Shown here piece by piece: positions 18,501-27,363 of a DNA stretch of 64,000 nucleotides. This stretch comes from Picocystis sp. L7 (taxonomy: Eukaryota > Chlorophyta > Picocystophyceae > Picocystales > Picocystaceae): the NCBI GenBank assembly GCA_020975725.1, contig QXJR01000012.1:495001-559000 (forward strand), read 5' to 3'. The translations under genes were made by a program, and so were the position numbers. The notes below the pieces were generated by a model. It was given only the letters and a program-made list of their open reading frames with translations. It ran no database searches and was not told where the DNA came from. Each line of letters begins with the position of its first letter. Position 1 is the stretch's first letter.

Positions 18501-20567
18501 GACACTGCAGCGCTCAACGTCAGCGAAACCAGCCGGCAGCGCATGTGCGGCAACGCCTTCCCCATGGGTTGGATTGCACACATGTTACACCGATGGCTGA
18601 ACAACACACGGACGCTTCGACTGCTAGCCGGCCGCAGTCCTGCTGGGACTGTGTGTGGGTCAATCGCGTCTATTACAGATCAACAATCAGCGCAATCGTT
18701 GCGTACAGGTCTTACTGGTCAGTTACCTCCCATACTGGACAGAATTCGCGTCGCCGCTAAAGCGGATCCTGACTACCAGAAATTACTGGACGCACCGCCG
18801 GAGGGCACAACTGTTCGCGATGGTTTGCTGTTCGATCAATCGACAAACGCTCAACCAGTTTTGGTGGTACCAGCAGATAACGCTCTACGACAGGAGTTGC
18901 TGCACATGGTACACGATCATCGACACTTTGGATCAGCCCGTACGCTCGCAGACGCCAAGCGACATTTCACCTGGACTGGGATTCGATCGCACATCGAGCA
19001 CTTCGTCGCTCGCTGTCCTGCCTGTCAGCTTCAGAAACCAGGTAACCGGTTACGACACATACCACTCTTTCCTGAGATGAGGTTTTACCCTTACCCATTC
19101 CACACAGTGGTGCTGGACATGGTGGAGAACTTGCCCCTTACAGTTCTGGGTCACAACGCAGTGCTGACAGTAGTGGACAGATTTACCAAATATGCTATCT
19201 ATATACCCATCCACTCCACCTGGAGTGCTCATAGACAAGCTCAATGTCTCATGGACAATTTAATTTACAGGTTTCACACACCTGTGCATATCCATACAGA
19301 TAATGGACCGGCTTATCGAGCGCTGTTCCAAGCATTCTGCGCAGCGTTGGGTGCCCGTCATGTTACGGGGACACCGTATCACTCGCAGTCACAAGGTGGT
19401 GCTGAACGGCAACATCGTACGCTGCTGCAGACCCTCCGAACAACTTGTGCTGACAAACATCATTGGGATCAATACTTGCAAGCAGCAGCACATGCATACA
19501 ATGATACCGTGCATGATGCTACCAAGCACTCCCCTTTTGAGCTACTGTACGGCTGCCAATCCAGGTTACCATGGCACCTTCAACTACCCAGAAGGGATGG
19601 AACTGCTGATAATCAAACGGTCACAACTTTTGACAGGAGAGTTACAACCTTGCTGGAACAACACCGCACTGTGTATCAGGCTGTGCAGGAGAATCTGTTG
19701 AAGGCTGCACAGAAAGTGGCTGAAGCAACTGCGCACCGACCGAAGAAGGTCTTTGCTGTGGGTGACAAGGTAAAAGTTCAGTATGGGCTCAAGGGACCCA
19801 CTGACAAACACAAATTGGACCCTTACTTTGTAGGTCCTTACCTCATCAAGAAAGTGCTGAAGAATGGAGCCTACCAACTGGACCTACCACCAGGCTCTTC
19901 CTTTTCAGACCGTATCCATGCCAACAGATTGGAACATTGGGTAGATTCAGATCTTACTCTCTTCCCCATGGACGAGCATACGCAGCCTGCTACGGCGCCG
20001 CTACCGGATAGTGCAGCCATGCAAAATGAAGCCGCCGCTTATCGTATTCGACGATACTTGTTACGGGACTACTCTGTATTTCCTACGTGCCCCGTGCGTT
20101 ACTGGATTGAAAGCAACCTGGCCGATGCATCGCAACGCTTCTTTTGGGTGGATGAAACTTCCACCCTGCTGGAGGAATTCTTACCGCTCGAAGAAAACAA
20201 TGGATGTATACCTGAGCAGGGCATCAGCCCAACTAATTATGATGCTGTCAGGACACACAAGAAAACAGTATACCTCCAATCGCCAGAACCTGTAATGGTG
20301 AACACCTGGACTTACGTGAAACTGCCGTACCAAACCCGACGCAGGCCCAAAGTGACTATGCCAGTCAACCTGCTTGGCTGTGTGGTACACGAGTTCTTCC
20401 ACATGGGAGATCACAAATCTGCATACTATCAGGGAGTGGTGACCAACGACAGTGGAGGACAATTGGAAGTAATGTGGACAGATGGAAAGACAGAATCGTA
20501 CAGCGAGCAGCAGGTCAAGGGTATGCTCTACGATCCTGTGGCCTATGTCTATGACTTTCAGCTATGA
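15582..20567 (+). CDS. pol: Pol of the gypsy element with methyltransferase and Tudor-like domains
   Basis: A long open frame, probably reached by -1 frameshifting from gag. In order: a retropepsin-like protease region (about 15700-16080); reverse transcriptase with DYRLLNN, LDALDGFHQIRMHP and YMDD (about 16400-17100); RNase H with VETDASDVGMGAAL (about 17280-17690); a cytosine-C5 methyltransferase (about 17727-18603); integrase with an HHCC zinc finger (HFGSARTL...CPACQ), the catalytic core with VLDMVE, HTDNGPAYRA and GGAERQHR (about 18740-19560), and a chromo-less linker; then a Tudor-like module near the end. The methyltransferase insertion between RNase H and integrase is not standard for the family. 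Confidence 0.9.
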   Translation: MKTLRPVTTVAGTEPGAKPAAAPVTKDGNPVCLHSLTNDRPRHEFLAAETYFGNKPHKVRTQAYLDTLASYCFISERLFKELQQADPKGLSWQYTTTAFNYSVAVGQQVHTAPVIKARFSIDGFQSSIDFGVAPLETFDCILGATFCHKHLTALDWQNHRMVLRNNHGTKFTVYGDHQFIASRKLDLIVPRSEARKAVKKPGCLLLMIQPVDKTPELISEDSDFGSMHSQVSDEWPLDDAHRQRLDDLLNKQYKHLFEPRTELPPERVPGETFKIQVEEGATPQYRNYYRLSPQQQTALKELVTEYVEAGKMDLCAGSSWGAPVILVPKKDGGWRVVFDYRLLNNVTIKDRYPLPRIDDYLQNLRGAKYFSSLDALDGFHQIRMHPDDIDKTAVVTPFGSFVWKVMPMGAANAPAMFQRMMNRVFGHLLYLKVYMDDILVHSETVEEHFKHLEEFFATCDRADIRLKRSKCHFFMSTLEWIGFRIRNGQLACTDHLLSKIKQFPRPRTQRENMAFLGLCQFYMRFVPRYAERAAPLTELNQAALKHGFASYWKEPQEDAYQELIKALTTAPVLALFDEDRPIRVETDASDVGMGAALMQQDHQGNWHPVEFWSKKFNTAQQNYHPAEKETCAILYALQHWRHLLFGQQFTVITDNKASQFIGTKATEQLSPREMRWIEKLAYFAPFKVEYRPGTENVGPDYLSRHSAKVNDTDTYCILDLCAGMGTTLRALEHAIPESSNITLDYIAVEENEDCRSVIARVFHQVRLARPGLFTRKDIFRYGDDVTALAHRRKLPQVHLLIAGVPCQPFSRANTDPSKPPLGLYDTRELFTAVAKIYERLRSPDYILECTPFAAHLKTHLDKIAHWFGEPICEDLSKYCAQARVRLCWTSLPPLKHEPEHRGATPMTWQDCLEPGSKVPLDALNQPRLKCPTLMASERSHSDRSRSTWVHDQDGTLRPLTISERERLVGMQVGDTAALNVSETSRQRMCGNAFPMGWIAHMLHRWLNNTRTLRLLAGRSPAGTVCGSIASITDQQSAQSLRTGLTGQLPPILDRIRVAAKADPDYQKLLDAPPEGTTVRDGLLFDQSTNAQPVLVVPADNALRQELLHMVHDHRHFGSARTLADAKRHFTWTGIRSHIEHFVARCPACQLQKPGNRLRHIPLFPEMRFYPYPFHTVVLDMVENLPLTVLGHNAVLTVVDRFTKYAIYIPIHSTWSAHRQAQCLMDNLIYRFHTPVHIHTDNGPAYRALFQAFCAALGARHVTGTPYHSQSQGGAERQHRTLLQTLRTTCADKHHWDQYLQAAAHAYNDTVHDATKHSPFELLYGCQSRLPWHLQLPRRDGTADNQTVTTFDRRVTTLLEQHRTVYQAVQENLLKAAQKVAEATAHRPKKVFAVGDKVKVQYGLKGPTDKHKLDPYFVGPYLIKKVLKNGAYQLDLPPGSSFSDRIHANRLEHWVDSDLTLFPMDEHTQPATAPLPDSAAMQNEAAAYRIRRYLLRDYSVFPTCPVRYWIESNLADASQRFFWVDETSTLLEEFLPLEENNGCIPEQGISPTNYDAVRTHKKTVYLQSPEPVMVNTWTYVKLPYQTRRRPKVTMPVNLLGCVVHEFFHMGDHKSAYYQGVVTNDSGGQLEVMWTDGKTESYSEQQVKGMLYDPVAYVYDFQL
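17727..18603 (+). other. Cytosine-C5 DNA methyltransferase domain inside pol
   Basis: The conserved blocks come in the usual order. Motif I is LDLCAGMGTT (17733 on), the SAM site. Motif IV is GVPCQPFS, with the catalytic Cys codon at 17997. Motif VI is DYILECTPF, keeping the Glu. Motif VIII is QARVRLCWTSLP near 18220. Motif X is GNAFPMGW near 18550. About 290 residues, a catalytic core only. The RxRxxWxxLP form of motif VIII resembles DNMT3/DRM enzymes more than DNMT1, but a tree is needed. It is in frame with RNase H before and integrase after, so it is part of the element and not a neighbouring gene. Confidence 0.92.
20368..20545 (+). other. Tudor-like module at the pol C terminus
   Basis: The segment LLGCVVHEFFH..., then YYQGVVTNDSGGQLEVMWTDG, then KTESYSEQQV has the spacing of Tudor/Agenet-like barrels (G-V-V ... 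Y-x-G-V-V ... V-x-W/Y-x-D-G ... E-x-Y). Chromoviruses carry a chromodomain here, so a chromatin-reading role is plausible but inferred. Confidence 0.5.
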
Positions 20568-20594
20568 TGAGCTGAATGCCAGGAGCCGGGAGAG

Positions 20595-21238
20595 TGTTAC
20601 GCCGGGTAAGCCTGACTCCTTTGAAGCCATGCTCTTCTTTGTACCACTAGCAGTTAGACACAAGACCCCAACTGCTGATCAGTTCATTGGACATCCCCCC
20701 GGACTAATCTCTCGATTAGTCGACGAATTGACCGGGAGAACCGGGACTGAAAGGGACCTAGCAACGGGCGAATCTTTCGGAATCTTTCAAGGGACAACGA
20801 AGGGTGAGGATGTTGTCCGAATAGATTCGGTGAATCACAAGCTCAGTGCTGGACCGTCCGATCGGGACGCGGGGTCCACGTGACCACCAGCAACCGCTGG
20901 TTTGAGAGGGAGCTCCGCTTGGAGCGCTCCCTCCTATGGTGGCCCTTAGGGGAGCCATCCTTGCCTTGAAATAGAGAGAACTTGCTTGACCATCGAGAGC
21001 CACGGCGCCTCTCCCACGAGCTTGGCGCGCCGTTTTCACACGCCAACTGCTCTTGAAGACCACCGGAAGCTTTCTCGCGGTGTCCCTCTTGCTAGGGAGC
21101 CGAAGAACCCCCCTTCGTGAGAACAAGGAAGGAATCGCTTCAAGGCCCAACCGGCCTCTCCCACCTTCGCCCGTGGAAGGTCGAAGCTCATCAGAGCGAA
21201 ACGTGTGTAAAAGTGCTCCTCACGGACGCTTTGTAACA
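20595..21238 (+). repeat. 3' LTR of the gypsy element
   Basis: 644 bp, same ends and apparently the same sequence as the 5' LTR, followed by the GAAG target duplicate. Confidence 0.95.
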
Positions 21239-22679
21239 GAAGCTCTAGGTGCACTTCCATCCCCAGGAGCTACCGGCTCTAATGTGAGGAAACAAACTTG
21301 ATCCACCAAAAAGTCGCTTCGTTAAAACCCCCTCCTCCTTAACGATTCTACAATTTCCTTGCGAATCAGTGTTGTACGCGGAATTACACTAAGTAGCCTT
21401 CATAAAGTAGACTTACGGCGGGCATGACTAATCGTGTGAGCTCCAACCAAGGTGCATGTGCAAGAATGCGAAGAATGGGCAAGTGGGATATTGCGATAGG
21501 AGTGTGTGGGTCGTCATCCTTTACTTTGGCTACCGATGTAGGCCACAAATCATGATTGAATCTACGGTGGTTTTGATGGACCAAAAGATATCCATACAAC
21601 GGGCGTCTAAGATTGGTGAAAGTTCGTTTGAAAGAACGAGAGCTTGATAACGTCGTTATATTGGTGTACATCGTGATTGATTGATGTAGGAAATTCTTCA
21701 TAAGGGGCCGACTCAATGCTGCCGGTTCTTGTATCCACGAATCAAAACCGTTTTCTCAACAAGGTCAACCTTTCATCTATTCCTCTTTTTATCTTCATGC
21801 CCCCCTTGCTTCCCAATCCGCTCATTTGAACAAGGAGTAGAAATATGTTCAATAGCATGTGAGCAATGGTGCCAATGGTTTAAAGGTTGTGTCCCCACAA
21901 TCCATTCCAAAGTTCGATCGGGCTCACAAGCCTACAATACCTAGGCATCAAGCGTTTCATATGTGTTGTGGCTATGTCCGCAACAAAGCTCAAAACCGCT
22001 TTGGGCCATCTTGATTTCATTTCCTCCAACTTTCGAAGCGCGTAGCAATAGCTTTCTCATCATCTATAATCTACATCGCACATATTGAAGCGTTTCTAGC
22101 GATTCAAGTTTGCATAATCCCGCGATCTGTTCCACCGGCGAAACTACACTCAGGCCGATCTTGTGGCCATCATCCCATACTCTCCTCTCAACCATTTTGT
22201 CTTGCATCCATACATCACATATCCTACAAATATTCACAAAAATTAGAGCCTAAACAATTTCCTTTCCCCTCAAACGAACGTCATTCTGAGCACGAACGAT
22301 GCTTGTATGGCGAGAGATTACGAGCGGCACCTCCGTCTCCGCTTGCGATGCGCCTCGATGCTCGATGGCGGGCGCTTGGCCTCCGCTTTGGGGACCATAG
22401 GGCGTTTTGTTTGGGGAGTAGTGGGTCTCGAGGGTCAAGCGGGAAATCGCACCTTCGTGCATTCGAATTCCACAACTTCGCAGGTCTATATCCCATAGGA
22501 GAAGTATCGAAGCGCAAGCAGGTACACCGACCTACGCGTCTTCCCCACGTTAGGAAGGCGTGGGATCGGTCCTTAGTGGGGATAATCCCGGAGGGACTTG
22601 GGGCTTCCTTCTCCAGATCTGGAGAGAAGAAACTCCCTGCTGGTGGACCAGCTTCGCCTTCGACGTAATCGACGTCGCG
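21239..22679. promoter_or_regulatory. COQ9 upstream region
   Basis: About 1.44 kb from the gypsy element to COQ9. The first kilobase is AT-rich with no recognisable gene. The last ~400 nt are GC-rich and promoter-like, with a palindrome CTCCAGATCTGGAG at 22611-22624 and the hairpin at 22621-22636. Confidence 0.45.
22621..22636 (+). promoter_or_regulatory. 5' hairpin with AGAAGAAA loop, upstream of COQ9
   Basis: Stem GGAG/CTCC closing AGAAGAAA, 44-59 nt before the ATG and in sense orientation. Confidence 0.45.
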
Positions 22680-23537
22680 ATGGCGATGATGACGCGAGCG
22701 AGGAGGAGCGCAGCGACGATCTCGCGGGCCTTGCGGCAGTCTTACTGGTTGGAAAATACGCCAGAAAAGCCCACGGAGGCGTCCTGGGCAAGGCAACTGC
22801 GCCTGGCGAGCGGCACGGCGAAAGAGGGAACGGGCCATGCGAAAGGCGATGCTTCTGAAGAAAAAAAAGGCGAAAAAAAGGAAGAACAAGAGGAGAAGGA
22901 CGAGAAGAAAGTGCTTCTCGAACATGCATTGAAGCATGCCGCAGAGAAGGGTTGGTCCAGGGACGCGGTGCGTGCAGCAGCGAACGATCTTGGCTTGTCG
23001 CCGTCCGTGGGAGGGATGCTGGAGAGAGGAGACGTGGAACTTATCGAGTATTTCCTCGACAAGTGCAACCGACAGTTGGTGCAAGACCTGAACGCCATGG
23101 AAGAAGAACTCAAGGAGATGCGGATCAGGGACAAAATCAAGACCGCCGTGAAAATCCGGCTAGAGATGCTCCAACCTTACGTCAACGTCTGGCCACAGGC
23201 CCTGGCGATCCTTGCACAACCGAGGAACGTCCCAGGTGCTGTTTCGAAAATGGCAAAGATGGTGGATGACATCTGGATTGTGGCCGGTGACACCTCGGAA
23301 GACTACAATTGGTATACCAAACGCGGGCTGCTGGCAGGCCTTTACTCCTCTACAGAGCTGTACATGCTCACAGACACCTCGCCCCACTTTGAAGATACTT
23401 GGAAGTTCTTGGATCGGAGAATTGAAGACATCATGGTAGCAGGTAAGGCTACCGCTCAGCTTGGCGGGTTTGCCAAATCTGTGGCAAATGACTATGACAG
23501 CATGCTAAGGAAGATTTTCTCTAGGAGGGACTCTTGA
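22680..23537 (+). CDS. COQ9: Ubiquinone biosynthesis protein COQ9
   Basis: A mitochondrial lipid-binding protein that presents ubiquinone intermediates to COQ7 in the CoQ synthesis complex. It is 285 residues. The N terminus (MAMMTRARRSAATISRALRQ) is basic and Ser/Thr-rich, as in a presequence. A Lys/Glu-rich linker follows. The C-terminal COQ9 signature is clear: DTSEDYNWYTKRGLLAGLYS followed by TELYMLTDTS, then the membrane-binding helix. I chose the ATG at 22680; the frame is open further upstream but has no better start. It is convergent with the DUF4349 gene (149 nt). Confidence 0.95.
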   Translation: MAMMTRARRSAATISRALRQSYWLENTPEKPTEASWARQLRLASGTAKEGTGHAKGDASEEKKGEKKEEQEEKDEKKVLLEHALKHAAEKGWSRDAVRAAANDLGLSPSVGGMLERGDVELIEYFLDKCNRQLVQDLNAMEEELKEMRIRDKIKTAVKIRLEMLQPYVNVWPQALAILAQPRNVPGAVSKMAKMVDDIWIVAGDTSEDYNWYTKRGLLAGLYSSTELYMLTDTSPHFEDTWKFLDRRIEDIMVAGKATAQLGGFAKSVANDYDSMLRKIFSRRDS

Positions 23538-23686
23538 TTGCAAACAGAGTGGTTGCAAGTAGTTGCCATGAATCATGGCAGCTGTGCAAGATTCAGGGCA
23601 CAAGGAGAGCCGGTGCTGTCTTGTTTGATCCAGGAGTGTATGGACGTTTTGATCACCTGGTGCATGTTTATCCTAAACCATCTCCT

Positions 23687-24688
23687 TCAACCAGCAGAGG
23701 GTACCCTCGAATAAATCCATGATCTGGCATATTTGGTGTATGCAATGTACACTGCCAGTGCGACTAGCATCAAGGGAATAGATATCACTGCCATGTAGAT
23801 TATGCCATCCACTAGTGCGTATGCAACCTCCTGAAGAACGTGGATGGCACTGGCAAATGTTCTCATGGCACGAGGCTGTGTTCCTGTTCCGTCAAGGCCG
23901 CTACTGCGTTTTGTCTCGATTGATATGCGCAGGATCGACTTGGAACTACTCGTTTTCAAGTAATTGAGCCTGGCTTTGTGCACTTCCAATTGTTCTGTTA
24001 CCCTTCCCAATTCCCTCTGCACGCTGAGGGTGTCTGATACGGACTTGGCACTTTGCAAGAGTGCGAGTAATTTGTCCCTGGTAGCTTCGAGATTCTTCAG
24101 TCGAGCATCCGTCTCAATTGCCTGGTCTGTCACGTCTCGTCCTTGGATATCCACATGCAAGATGGTGGTTGCGAGGGACTTGACGAACTTCACCATGTTC
24201 TGGAACCATTCGCTGGGCACACGTATGGTCATGTCGACGTTTTCCGCGTTCATTCCATCCATGCCATCTTCAAGCACGAAACCTCTCCCATGTCCTCCTA
24301 TGTAGTGGTTGCTGGCCACCACGAGCCCCTGGACGCGTTCCGTCTCTTGGGCGATGGCATCCGCCGTGATCGAGGCGTTGTGCGTCTGGATGCCGATGTC
24401 GGCCTCTTTCACCAGTAACCTCGCGTCGTCTGCACTCTTCCCTCCTTTGTAGCTCGTATCTTCCACTTCCACGCTCGTGTCTTCCCCTTGGAACGTCCTC
24501 GCCGAGCCCCCAAGTGGCATGGAAGCCATGCTTTGCTCGTCTGCTTGCACCTCCGTGATCTGCTTGCGTTCGCCTCCGCCTCCCTTCCGCGACAGGACCG
24601 CCACCAGCAAGAGTACCAGCATGGTGGCACAGGCCACGGCGATCGACCTGCTGGGCCGCATGCCGCGTGTAGATGCTCTCGTGCGCAT
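23687..24688 (-). CDS. DUF4349 membrane protein (bacterial-type family)
   Basis: 333 residues. An N-terminal hydrophobic helix (IAVACATMLVLLLVAVLS, about residues 15-32) is followed by a DUF4349 domain with KEADIGIQTHNAS, DMTIRVPSEWFQNM, DVTDQAIETDARLKNLEATR and a coiled-coil segment (LSVQRELGRVTEQLEVHKAR). A second hydrophobic helix near residues 295-318 ends it. DUF4349 proteins are mostly bacterial lipoproteins or membrane proteins of unknown function, so a transferred or organelle-derived gene is possible. Nothing in base composition stands out. Start at the first ATG (MRTRASTRG). Confidence 0.85.
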   Translation of the reverse strand: MRTRASTRGMRPSRSIAVACATMLVLLLVAVLSRKGGGGERKQITEVQADEQSMASMPLGGSARTFQGEDTSVEVEDTSYKGGKSADDARLLVKEADIGIQTHNASITADAIAQETERVQGLVVASNHYIGGHGRGFVLEDGMDGMNAENVDMTIRVPSEWFQNMVKFVKSLATTILHVDIQGRDVTDQAIETDARLKNLEATRDKLLALLQSAKSVSDTLSVQRELGRVTEQLEVHKARLNYLKTSSSKSILRISIETKRSSGLDGTGTQPRAMRTFASAIHVLQEVAYALVDGIIYMAVISIPLMLVALAVYIAYTKYARSWIYSRVPSAG

Positions 24689-27363
24689 GCGACCTTGGAC
24701 GAAAGACGTCACAGGGTCGTCGCTTCGACACGAAAGTCTCCTTGGACAGGTGGACGAAGCTCTGCAGGGGAGTTTCTTCTCCCCGGCCTATGAGGCGGGG
24801 AGGGGGTCTGCTGGAAGGACCCACGTCCCAGGGACACCTAAAGCGTCTCGGGAGGAAGAAGGGGGACGAAGCGCGGACGCCTAAGGCGCGATGAACGATG
24901 CGAATGACCATGGGTGGTGCTCCTGCCACGAGCTGCGTGATGGTTGGGATCGAGGTCGGGCCGATCAAGGACGGAAGATCCTTCGATCGAATGGAACAAA
25001 CCAACAACTAGATGGACGATCGATCAACCACCACATGGATCGGATCCTGGAGCAAATGCAAGTCACGATAAAGAACAAAGATCAGGAGAATGGCGAATAC
25101 CTCGCGAAAGCCTCGTGACGTTGTGCACACTCTTCATCGTCAAACAAGGACCACGGTGAGTGCCAAGAGAAGGTTATGTATACTAGTTCCCTATGAGCAC
25201 CCCGCCGTGAACACGGAACTAGAGAGGACGAAATTGTTGGCGCGTGGAACTACCGCGAACAGCACCCGAAGTGGAGTCCACTTGACGACGCGTACCACGG
25301 GTTTCGGAACAAAATGTAATCATGGATGACATGGCCAATTTTGCTCTGGCACATTACAATAGTGGGAACAAATGCATTGTAGAAGAATATGAAAGAGCTA
25401 CCAAACTCAACCAAGGCGTTATGTCAACACATGGATACCAATTCGAATCGCACGCCTTCCGATGGCGCTATGAATGAGAAACCACGAGCCAAAACGTTGC
25501 ATGTGAATGGGATCGTGATCCACATGTTCCAACTAATCAACCCCGCCTTAACTCATGGGTAAAACGAGGGAATAATGATCCTGATCATGGGTCAACAACT
25601 TTCAACTTTGGTCATGAAAGTGTTTTACAAAGGACCTAAGTAAGACCGATGGCGAGCAAATAAGCAAAGTGAATCCCGACAACTTTGCCCCAACTGCACG
25701 AGGAAATTCCGAGGCTGAAATTCTCATGCCGTTGGAGTCCTTGGGGACGGACATGGTATTGGTGCACTAGGTGATCGATATGATCACTATGGACATGAAT
25801 AACTATAAAAAGGCGCTGTGGAACGTTTCAAGTGGTTTGACCATGCATTGTGGGACAAGTAAGTGCTAGTCAGAATCATGAAGAAGCGCAAGACAAACAT
25901 ATGCCATCGAACGGCGACGGATGCTTCATTTATTTCTTATCGTGATCAAGGTCGCAACATTCTCCACTAGGATTTAACGGTAGATCATCGAATGGGAATA
26001 CAAAAAAAGACGACACAACCTACCAAGAATGTGATTGCGGCTGATTACCAATTCGTGGTCCTGCTTCGGAGCATGCCGGCATCGTCCGTTTCATCCAATG
26101 CTCGCGTCAAGACTTCCATACGTTCATGTTGCCTCTAAGGAGGAATGCCTAGAATGAGGGAGTGAGTGTGGGTGCCGATTGTCCCTTACAAAGGAGGATC
26201 GTTTCGCTACATTTTCTCTTGGAATCGGAATCGCTTATCAACGTCTTGAGCCGTGCGAAAGAAGACAAAAGGTGCGTCTTAATGTCTAAAGTCAAGATGA
26301 TCAAGCACACGGAGAAGCTTTTGGTACTTCACGACAAACATGCAATGCTTCCACACGGAAACAAAACACGAGCATGCCCACATGTTGGATCACCATACTG
26401 GGACCGGTGATGTGGGCTACACCATCCTTCCAAAATGCAAGTAAAGGGCCCACTAGCATGTTAGGTAAGAGAAACCCAAAATAGATGGCATCAAAAATCA
26501 AATCCACGCACTAGATGGATACATGCGCCTCTAGGGTGAACGACAGGTGCCTATGGGTCCCAACATTGCTGACCTGCGGCATCGTGTGGGTAGCGATGAC
26601 CAGGAAGAGGAGGAACTACGCCACATTCAACTTCCACGATTGCCTACGATGGTCAAAGCTGGATATATTCGACGACAACCAATTGTTGGAATGAGAAGGT
26701 GAGCTTAACGAGGTCAGCCTCATGCATATCATCTATGTCATGTCCAAGGCCTCCATTTGGACAAAAGAAGAACTCAACAGAAAGCTTGCACCCTTCAACA
26801 ATGAGTATTCCTTCCGCAAGCTCAAATTGGGAAGTTATTCTGGGAGACAGGTTGTAAGACCTCGCACTATTCACGATGCTCGTTGGTTGCTCGGGCAGTA
26901 TTTCATCAACGCTGGTGACTTGAACGAGCACAAGCACCATCACAAGGACCTGATAAAGAGGAAAGATCCCTACGTGTAGTTTTGCAAAGCATGTTGCGAG
27001 GCATAGCTGGTGGACAAATTCCGCACTAGCTGTTGGTGCAGTGCATGTGGCGGTGGATGCTAGGCAATCAGGGAGTGTGGGAAACCCTGACCAGTTATCA
27101 GCAGCTGAATCAGAGGACATAGACTCGTTACGTGTTAGACTTGCAGGAGAGTGTCGAACAGGGACAACCATGCCACTTCAATATATGGAGGATATTGGTG
27201 TGCGCAATCACAGGTGCACCGCATTCATCCTACCTTCAACAAGCTCGCGGCCTCTTCAGCGTCGCTACACCGGCATCGCACAATCATGGTTCTAACGGAA
27301 ATATGAAGACCTGAAATGAATGCTACAATGCGTAAATTCGATCAAGATGGGTTGTTTGCATGC
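24689..27363. other. Long gene-free block
   Basis: About 2.7 kb. The first 200 nt are the DUF4349 promoter with its hairpin. The rest, 24.9-27.3 kb, is AT-richer than the gene-rich parts and has only short frames, none recognised. It has the look of decayed repeats, but I could not identify any element, terminal repeats or target duplications. Confidence 0.45.
24767..24784 (-). promoter_or_regulatory. 5' hairpin with AAGAAA loop, upstream of the DUF4349 gene
   Basis: Perfect 6-bp stem GGGGAG/CTCCCC with loop AAGAAA in gene sense, 79-96 nt before the ATG. Confidence 0.5.

Larger units (their letters stand above)
13630..21238 (+). mobile_element. Ty3/gypsy LTR retrotransposon carrying a DNA methyltransferase
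   Basis: A complete-looking element of 7,609 bp. Two 644-bp LTRs (13630-14273 and 20595-21238) begin TGTTAC and end GTAACA and look identical by eye. A 4-bp target duplication, GAAG, flanks it. It encodes gag, then a pol frame with protease, reverse transcriptase, RNase H, a cytosine-C5 methyltransferase, integrase and a Tudor-like C-terminal module. The RT-RNase H-integrase order is that of Ty3/gypsy. Matching LTRs and open frames point to a very recent insertion. It looks whole; I see no obvious break. The primer-binding site is not identified; a purine-rich tract precedes the 3' LTR. Confidence 0.95.

Noticed and set aside
17727-18603. The methyltransferase as a separate host gene between retroelement fragments
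   Set aside because: It continues in one open frame from RNase H into integrase, within matching LTRs and target duplicates.
26653-27171. A 172-residue minus-strand frame and an 85-residue plus-strand frame near 26.7-27.2 kb
   Set aside because: No recognisable motif and inconsistent codon usage; they overlap each other.
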